A program made the translations under genes and the position numbers. This document shows, piece after piece, positions 60,065 through 64,000 of a DNA stretch of 64,000 nucleotides. The notes beneath the pieces were generated by a model, which did no database searches, had not been told where the DNA came from, and saw only the letters and a program-made list of their open reading frames with translations. The number at the start of each line of letters is the position of its first letter. Positions within the stretch are counted from its first letter, which is position 1. This stretch comes from Tomocerus qinae. Taxonomy: Eukaryota > Arthropoda > Collembola > Entomobryomorpha > Tomoceridae. Location: assembly GCA_020055645.1 (NCBI GenBank), contig CM034546.1, positions 65,286,001 through 65,350,000 of the forward strand, in the 5' to 3' direction.

Positions 60065-62273
60065 ATGCGTTCCCAGTTGGCAAAAGTTTTGTTAAATTAC
60101 GGAAACCTTTTAGCTTTCTTTTTGGGAAGTATTCCGTTTGCTTTAGATAAGAAAACTTTTAAACTGCTCCGATCTCGTAAAGCTTTCAAAAAATGGGTCC
60201 GCAATTTAATTTGCATTTTCCTTTACACATTTTTTTCCATTTGGGAGAATTTTCGGACGGATAAGAAGGGTGATGTTTTGGAAAGACTGCTGGGCACTCA
60301 AGAATTGCTGTCTTGTATTATCTCCTGCGTAGTGGGCTGTCATTTGTTCGTTTACTTTAAAGATGATCCTTTTATGGCTAACGCAATCTGGGATTTTTTC
60401 AATTATATTGAAAGTAAGCTGAATTTCTTTTATTTTCTTATAAGATTTTTAAGAAAAATATTTCGTGGCATTTCTTAATAACAATCCACATTTAGTATAA
60501 GAGAAATGTATGTTCAGTGCTTTAATCAAATTATTTTTGGTGGCTAAAATACTTCTTTTCGGCATTGAATGCAAAGAGAATGTAAAAATTCTTAATATTG
60601 TAAAAAAGAAATACAATAGCCAAATTGCAAAGGCTTTGTGACGTAATAATAAACGATGTTGCAAATCTAGGGTCATATAACGCTGGTATCCTTTTAAACC
60701 AGTTAAAAATTATTGTTTCTATATCTTAGGTTACAAATATTAATAGGTGATCAGGAAAAGTCAGTAAACCGGCTAATAAGACATTAATTAAATGAAGTGG
60801 CATTTAATTCCTTTATAGGAACACATCGAGTTCGTGAAGTTAAAGCTGGCATAGTTGAGATTCTGATGGTATGGGTCGTTGCAACATTCATGCTACTCCC
60901 GCCCCTCTTTACAGCCTGCACATTACTAACTTGTCCCGACAGACATATGTTATTGTTCCATTTATTTCCGGATAATTTAGCCCCAGTTCTGAAAATTATT
61001 CTTCCTCTTATTCAAATGCGGATTCTTTATATTGGCTGTGGATACATTATGTTCTACTTAGTAAATGCTCTCTCCCTAATTCCCACGGTGATCAGAATTT
61101 TAAAGGTCGAACTGCGCCCAGGCCAAAAATATTATTTGGTCGGTTCTTCATTACGACAGAAAAATAATTGGCAACATACTTAGACCTAGTACCCATTACT
61201 ACAGTTGAAAAGTTCCTGTGGTAGAAAAGTTACTGCTACTGCGTTTCTTATGCGTCATATTGTGCGCTACGAATACTGGTTACATTCGGCGGGGATTCAA
61301 ATATCTACATTCATAAGTTGAAAATAAATAATTGGTTTTTCGCTCAAACATTTTTCGTCAGATTTTAATTTTTCAATTTTGCTACTTAAATACAAAATAG
61401 ATACCAGAAAAGTATTAACACCTGATTTTACTGATTTGGAAGACCAAATAAAATGCTTAAAGTTCGCCAGCAGAGTGAATATGTTTCAATGTGAGAGCAT
61501 TGAAAGGCATTGTGACTTTTTCAATTTATATACTGATTTGTTATTTTCAGTTAAACTTAATATATTAGTGGGTCATATATATTAGTAGTCATATATTATC
61601 ACTTCCGGATCAAGATAAAAAAGAATTTGTTCACTATATAATGCAAAAGTATTATTCCAATCAGATATCCACAATGGAAAATGAAGTTTCGCGCCCTGAA
61701 TAATAGCAGTCAACCATCATACAAGCGTAAGCCAGTAGCTGTAACTTTCTACAGCCGTAAGTTTTGTTACGTGCGTTTCCATTATTATTTTGCAGCAGTT
61801 ACGTTTCTATGGCAGTCAGAAAGACAGTAATGGAAACTAGGACTTACCGAAGTTTACAAGTCATAGCGATTATTATGCAAGCATGCGTGGGAGATTTATG
61901 CGCTCCTCTACAGTGGCTGCTAAACAAGTGCACATTGATGGGCCATTACGGACTGATTCGATACCATCATGTCTTCAGTTACCCCGTGCTGGCTTTCTTG
62001 GTATTAATATCCACCATATCGTTATGGGGATGGATTGCTTGCATGCACATCTCAGGCCAGTTTTATCATCACTCAAAAATCTCTGTGAAAGAAATAAAAT
62101 ATTTTAAGTGGAAGAGTCAAGCAGAAACCAAAGAGATGAGTAAATTCCGAAAATCCTGTTCTCCGGTCGCCATCAAATTTGGTTTTTGCTACAATATCAA
62201 AGTCACGACGGCTATGAAATATTTAATGAATGTCATCCGTGGAACCTCCAAAATGCTTATTGCTTTCTCCTGA
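60065..62273 (+). CDS. Seven-transmembrane chemoreceptor-like gene, splicing partly unresolved
   Basis: Exon 1 is 60065-60413 (MRSQLAKVLLNYGNLLAFFL, with helix LLSCIISCVVGCHLFVYF) and joins exon 2 from 60819 in matching phase. Exon 2 carries helices VEILM-type VEILMVWVVATFMLLPPLFT and ILYIGCGYIMFYLVNALSLI. A later frame (about 61363-61560) reads RKVLTPDFTDLEDQIKCLKF, like the intracellular loop of the receptor at 36156-37863. The last frame (about 61783-62273) has PVLAFLVLISTISLWGWIAC and ends MLIAFS. I could not connect the third and fourth parts in phase, and the third exon lacks a clear donor. Either a small exon is missed or the gene is damaged. Class (gustatory-type receptor) is inferred from topology. 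Confidence 0.5.
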
Positions 62274-63860
62274 AATTCCTGATAAACATTTATCGAAAAT
62301 TGGGTTCCTGCTTTTCACAAGTGCCAAGTACATGTCTTTAAAATTTAATTTCAGATTTTGCTATAAAAAAAGATATATTTTGGTGCTGTGCTGACTGTGT
62401 CGGCAATTTTCTTTTAATTGGGGAATTACTGTATTTAGCTGTTACCGCAAGGTTCTAAAAAACATTTTCGACGCTCTAGATAACCATAGTCTATTATAGT
62501 ATATAATTTGGAACTGGAAAATTACAATTTCTGCGTTAGGTTTGGTCCCTACTCTCTACAATTATCGAAGGAATGAAGAAAACTGAAGAAGGCTGCATGG
62601 TTACTATGGTATGGAATGTCCCCATCAGCTTATCAAGGCTAAACGATCAGCGCAAAAACTCACTTGAGTAATTTGTTATTATATTCTCATGCAAGAAGCA
62701 AATAATTATAAGCTCCCATGGCGCAAATATGTGTACATATTTAACAGTCGACACTTTATTTAAGCATTATTCATTATTATTTGTTCTATATAGTCATTTC
62801 TTTTCCAATTCTCTTTGTACATGTAATTGGAAATTTGCAATAATATTATTGTAGTACTAATTAAATACAATAACAAAATTATTCATTTTCATTTAAACTG
62901 CCATGCAAGATACGATAAAAATATTATAGTTTAATATTCGGAGAGTCTCATGTATTGTGTCCCACTAGCTGTTAACCCTAAAATTGCCTTGGTTCAAAGT
63001 ACCGAGTATGCTGTAAATGCCACATGCCGTAAATGCTGCACAAAAATAATGTTACGGCATGCCGTAAATGCCGTAAACATAAAAAACATCGCCAAAAATC
63101 GAATTTGTTACCTGTCAAAAACGATGTCTTTACTTAATTTACTGCATTTACGTCATATATAGATTTTATGATTTTGTTCCAACCGTTGCTTAGAGTAGAT
63201 ATGCCGAATAGCCTCATGGATTTTTGTATCTATCAAGAATGCATCTATCTTTATATGTAGAAAATTTCATGAAAATCGGTTCCCCAACTGAATGTTGTAG
63301 TACAACATACATTGTTCTCAGTTTATTTTAAGTAGTTTCAATTTAATTGCTGGCTCACTATTAAAATTTTCGAGAAAGCTATTGAAGTGCATAACATATT
63401 GTAAGTACCTTTACCTCTCTGCAAATTGTTTTTGAAGTTATATATGTGCATTAAATTCGATGATATTTTGCCTGATGGGAATATTTACACTTAAAGTGGA
63501 AAGTTTCAATTACTACCGTAGTAAGGTTATGAAATGTATACTTTTTAAAAACGAGAACCTTTTAAGATTGATTGAATTCATTAAATAAATAATACATCTA
63601 AAAATATTACTTACTGTAAATGTTTAACTTGTGGGCTCATCATGTCAATAACTCATCAATTTAGCTCATGAATTTATATGAAAGTAAACGTTACCCAATA
63701 TTTTTTCATTTTTTGTTTCAGAAACTTCCAAAGTAGACATTTATCACTTTTGGAAGGCAAACCATATATATTATAATTACAATTATTATTATATTACACA
63801 TTTATAGTTAGAGAGAATCATTGATTAATCACTTAAAAATTCATTTCTATTGAAACAAAA
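62274..63860. other. Intergenic AT-rich sequence
   Basis: No gene is recognised. A block of repeated GCCGTAAATGC words lies at 63008-63077. Confidence 0.4.
63052..63067. repeat. Perfect 16-bp palindrome in a cluster of short repeats
   Basis: TTACGGCATGCCGTAA is its own reverse complement. It lies among four related words (TGCTGTAAATGCC, TGCCGTAAATGCTG, CATGCCGTAAATGCC, CCGTAAAC). Confidence 0.7.
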
Positions 63861-64000
63861 ATGAAGCTGTTTTTCTCGATGGAATTAATAATTTTATTTA
63901 GTTACTTATTAGGAGTCCATAGCAAAATTTCAACTTCGGAGAATTATTCTGTAGAAATCGTGGGTCTTAATACCATAATAAACTTTTTTTCTCAGTTCTG
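63861..64000 (+). CDS. Start of a secreted or membrane protein, cut by window end
   Basis: ATG at 63861 opens a frame with a signal peptide (MKLFFSMELIILFSYLLGVH) followed by KISTSENYSVEIVGLNTIIN and no stop before the window ends. The signal peptide is convincing; the family cannot be told from 46 residues. Confidence 0.5.
   Translation, partial: MKLFFSMELIILFSYLLGVHSKISTSENYSVEIVGLNTIINFFSQF

Overview
This window is nuclear DNA of an animal, most likely an arthropod. It is AT-rich, with multi-exon genes, short introns (mostly 50-450 bp), many transposable-element relics, a Nanos zinc-finger gene and insect-type seven-transmembrane chemoreceptor genes. The compact gene structure would suit a springtail-like hexapod, but that is a guess. 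I see no bacterial or viral genes. All gene models were built by eye from open frames, GT/AG splice sites and phase agreement.

The left third (1-24.1 kb) is almost entirely repeats. From 1 to about 4.98 kb there is a satellite of ~417-bp monomers, interrupted twice by the same ~1.1-kb insert. Next come a foldback transposon with a 139-bp MITE nested in one arm (5.96-6.69 kb), a decayed LINE (7.2-10.9 kb), a 1.64-kb palindrome with 665-bp arms (12.99-14.63 kb), and a young 5'-truncated LINE with an open frame of about 940 codons and a 7-bp target duplication (17.45-20.5 kb). Several minisatellites follow (21.4-22.8 kb), then a broken copy (23.07-24.15 kb) of a gene that is intact at 44.8-47.8 kb.

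The gene-bearing part starts at 24.7 kb. Minus-strand genes: a TUT1-like terminal nucleotidyltransferase (24742-27804, 817 aa) whose first catalytic Asp is Cys; two damaged chemoreceptors (32631-33909 and 36156-37863); an F-box protein (41178-43447, 573 aa); a coiled-coil/TPR protein of kinesin-light-chain type (44811-47840, 685 aa); a small secreted protein (54626-55343); and nanos (coding 56637-57926, 402 aa) with duplicated 5' noncoding exons. Plus-strand genes: a ten-exon gene with a Siah/TRAF-like domain, an internal 19-residue repeat and a possible short isoform (50099-53380, 556 aa); a chemoreceptor-like gene (60065-62273, splicing only partly resolved); and the start of a secreted or membrane protein cut by the window end (63861-64000).

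The genes do not form a pathway. Nanos (translational repression in the germ line) and the TUT1-like protein (RNA 3'-end modification) both belong to RNA regulation, but nothing in the sequence links them. The main points for follow-up are the TUT1-like active-site change, the nested MITE family with five copies, the splice-dependent isoforms of the 50-53 kb gene, the frame-broken chemoreceptors, and a hammerhead-ribozyme-like motif near 29.94 kb.
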